Shown here: positions 62,905-64,000 of the stretch, piece after piece
How the letters are laid out: the number at the start of each line of letters is the position of its first letter
How positions within the stretch are numbered: the first letter of the stretch is position 1
Assembly (NCBI RefSeq): GCF_949628265.1
Contig: NC_088786.1
Coordinates: forward strand, 30,835,681 to 30,899,680
Origin: Cloeon dipterum
Taxonomy: Eukaryota > Arthropoda > Insecta > Ephemeroptera > Baetidae
DNA length: 64,000 nucleotides
Direction of reading: 5' to 3'
Notes under the pieces: model-generated
The model's input: only the letters and a program-made list of their open reading frames with translations
What the model was told of the DNA's origin: nothing
Database searches by the model: none
Translations under genes and position numbers: made by a program

Positions 62905-64000
62905 ACAACCCTTTCACCAGAAACCGGTGTTTTACAACATCGCGAGCAAGATGGCGTTTGAACCCTCTTCACCCCTGTGTGTGTGCGTGTGCGAGTACGC
63001 GGGGGTCGTCCGCCGAGATAGCGCTTGCGCCCCCCGCGCCTCACTACTGCCGCTTTCGGCAGAAAAATATCGACTTAGGCCGCGCATCGATTGTTTGCAG
63101 TTGCGGAAAAGCTCCGAATTTGATATTCTCGTGCTCCGCACCGCGGAGAATTTTGACAAAACGCCAAGGCAATTGGAGCCGGATTTCCGAACGTGTATCG
63201 CCCATGCAAATTTTGGTCCCCAGTTGGTGCTATTCCGCGTCAACTCCATTGATTCTCCGCCTTATTAATGGATGCCGGCTTTTTGCCCGCATTGTGTAAA
63301 TACGCGCGCGAAACGTGTGGTAGTAGTTGTAGGCTGCGATACCCCACGCCGTGGAAAATTCAAACAGTCAACTCGGCGTTTTGAATGGAAATTTTGTCCT
63401 TGGTGCAGTAATTAAAAGGTCGAATCTCATCAGGAATTTCAGTTTATTTGGAAACAGGAAATATTTTTAATATGTACTTGATTCTCTTTTCATTGTTTAT
63501 TTCCTTGAAAACGAATTTTCATATTAATAAATGTAAGTTTATAATTGTTGCTCAAAATTATATTTAAATTTAAAATGACTCTTAAATTAGTTTTCACTCA
63601 AAATTTCTTGATTATTTGATCTCGATGTATTTTAAACAATTTTCATATGTAACCATTTTCTCCGCCTCCTTCGTCAAGTGACGCAAACAAAATTACCAAG
63701 GCGTACGTTTTGATTTCCGTGCAGCGCTGTTTTCTGCCGTTCAAATAACGTTTTGAAGGGCTGCCGATCGGCGCGGTGGCTTTGAGCCGCCGCCACCGCC
63801 GCACAAACCAATTTCAGGGGCGGCTCAGTGTAATTGCTCCAGACACACACTCGCACACGCGCCATCAAAATGAGATTTGCCAAGTTATTTACTGGAGGGA
63901 TTAACAATTTGCTACACGTAGCTGGATATGCACACCCCCCGAGTAGAGAGAGTACACGCGCTCAAAATGCGGAGTGACGCGCCGCGCATGGTGCCTTTAG

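Larger units (their letters stand above)
31878..64000 (+). other. Very long CadN intron (open at the right edge)
   Basis: More than 32 kb in which no reading frame shows cadherin repeats or any other recognisable family on either strand. The texture is AT-rich with many TAATTA-like and CpG-containing patches, scattered CACGTG motifs, simple repeats and several strong hairpins listed separately. N-cadherin genes in insects are known for very long introns, so an intron is the simplest reading. It could also contain a non-coding RNA gene or the next gene's far flank. GC-richer patches (34.4-35.05 kb, 38.1-38.45 kb, 60.1-60.8 kb, 62.2-63.3 kb) may be regulatory. Confidence 0.55.

Noticed and set aside
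1..64000. CRISPR arrays, tRNA and rRNA genes, retroviral remnants
   Set aside because: No regularly spaced repeats of CRISPR type, no B-box plus cloverleaf, no rRNA-like segments and no reverse transcriptase or integrase frames were found by reading.

Overview
The window looks like a compact arthropod, most likely insect, genome. Genes are eukaryotic with GT-AG introns, many only 50-110 nt long, and flanking DNA is AT-rich. The recognisable genes are conserved animal genes with familiar insect counterparts. The species cannot be fixed from the sequence alone. Exon boundaries below were worked out by hand from splice consensus, reading phase and family knowledge; no search or RNA evidence was available.

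Layout. (1) 0.5-2.5 kb, + strand: 3' half of a CC2D1/Lgd (lethal giant discs) gene with one DM14 repeat and the C2 domain. (2) 2.8-8.9 kb: intergenic, rich in CACGTG E-boxes, with a (CT)26 tract. (3) 8.9-11.2 kb, - strand: a cabut/TIEG-type (KLF10/11) zinc-finger gene in three exons. Its promoter side holds a perfect inverted repeat of two CACGTG motifs, two CCAAT boxes and a full CRE. (4) 13.5-14.9 kb, - strand: zucchini/PLD6, the mitochondrial piRNA-pathway nuclease. (5) 15.2-16.7 kb, + strand: PIGW, the GPI-anchor inositol acyltransferase, divergent from zucchini across 295 bp. (6) 17.0-19.4 kb, - strand: Eogt, the ER O-GlcNAc transferase for EGF domains, nine exons, ending in HDEL. (7) 19.55-20.74 kb: a non-autonomous hAT-type element with perfect 8-bp target duplication, 13-bp terminal repeats, subterminal TATCGATA motifs and two arrays of a 27-bp repeat. 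It sits about 180 bp upstream of the Eogt start. (8) 21.7-22.2 kb, + strand: a small heat-shock protein (alpha-crystallin) gene whose reading frame is broken. (9) 22.9-23.7 kb: a GC-rich block with a consensus splice donor, possibly the 5' non-coding exon of the next gene. (10) 29.8-31.9 kb, + strand: the first coding exons of a classical cadherin, best matched to Neural cadherin (CadN). From 31,878 to the right edge (over 32 kb) no coding exon is recognisable, so this is read as one very long CadN intron. It carries several strong hairpins and palindromes.

The genes do not form one pathway. Lgd and Eogt both bear on Notch biology (endosomal trafficking and EGF-domain glycosylation), and PIGW and Eogt are both ER glyco-enzymes. 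The least ordinary structures are the hAT element, whose subterminal motif equals the DREF binding site, and the E-box arrangement around cabut.
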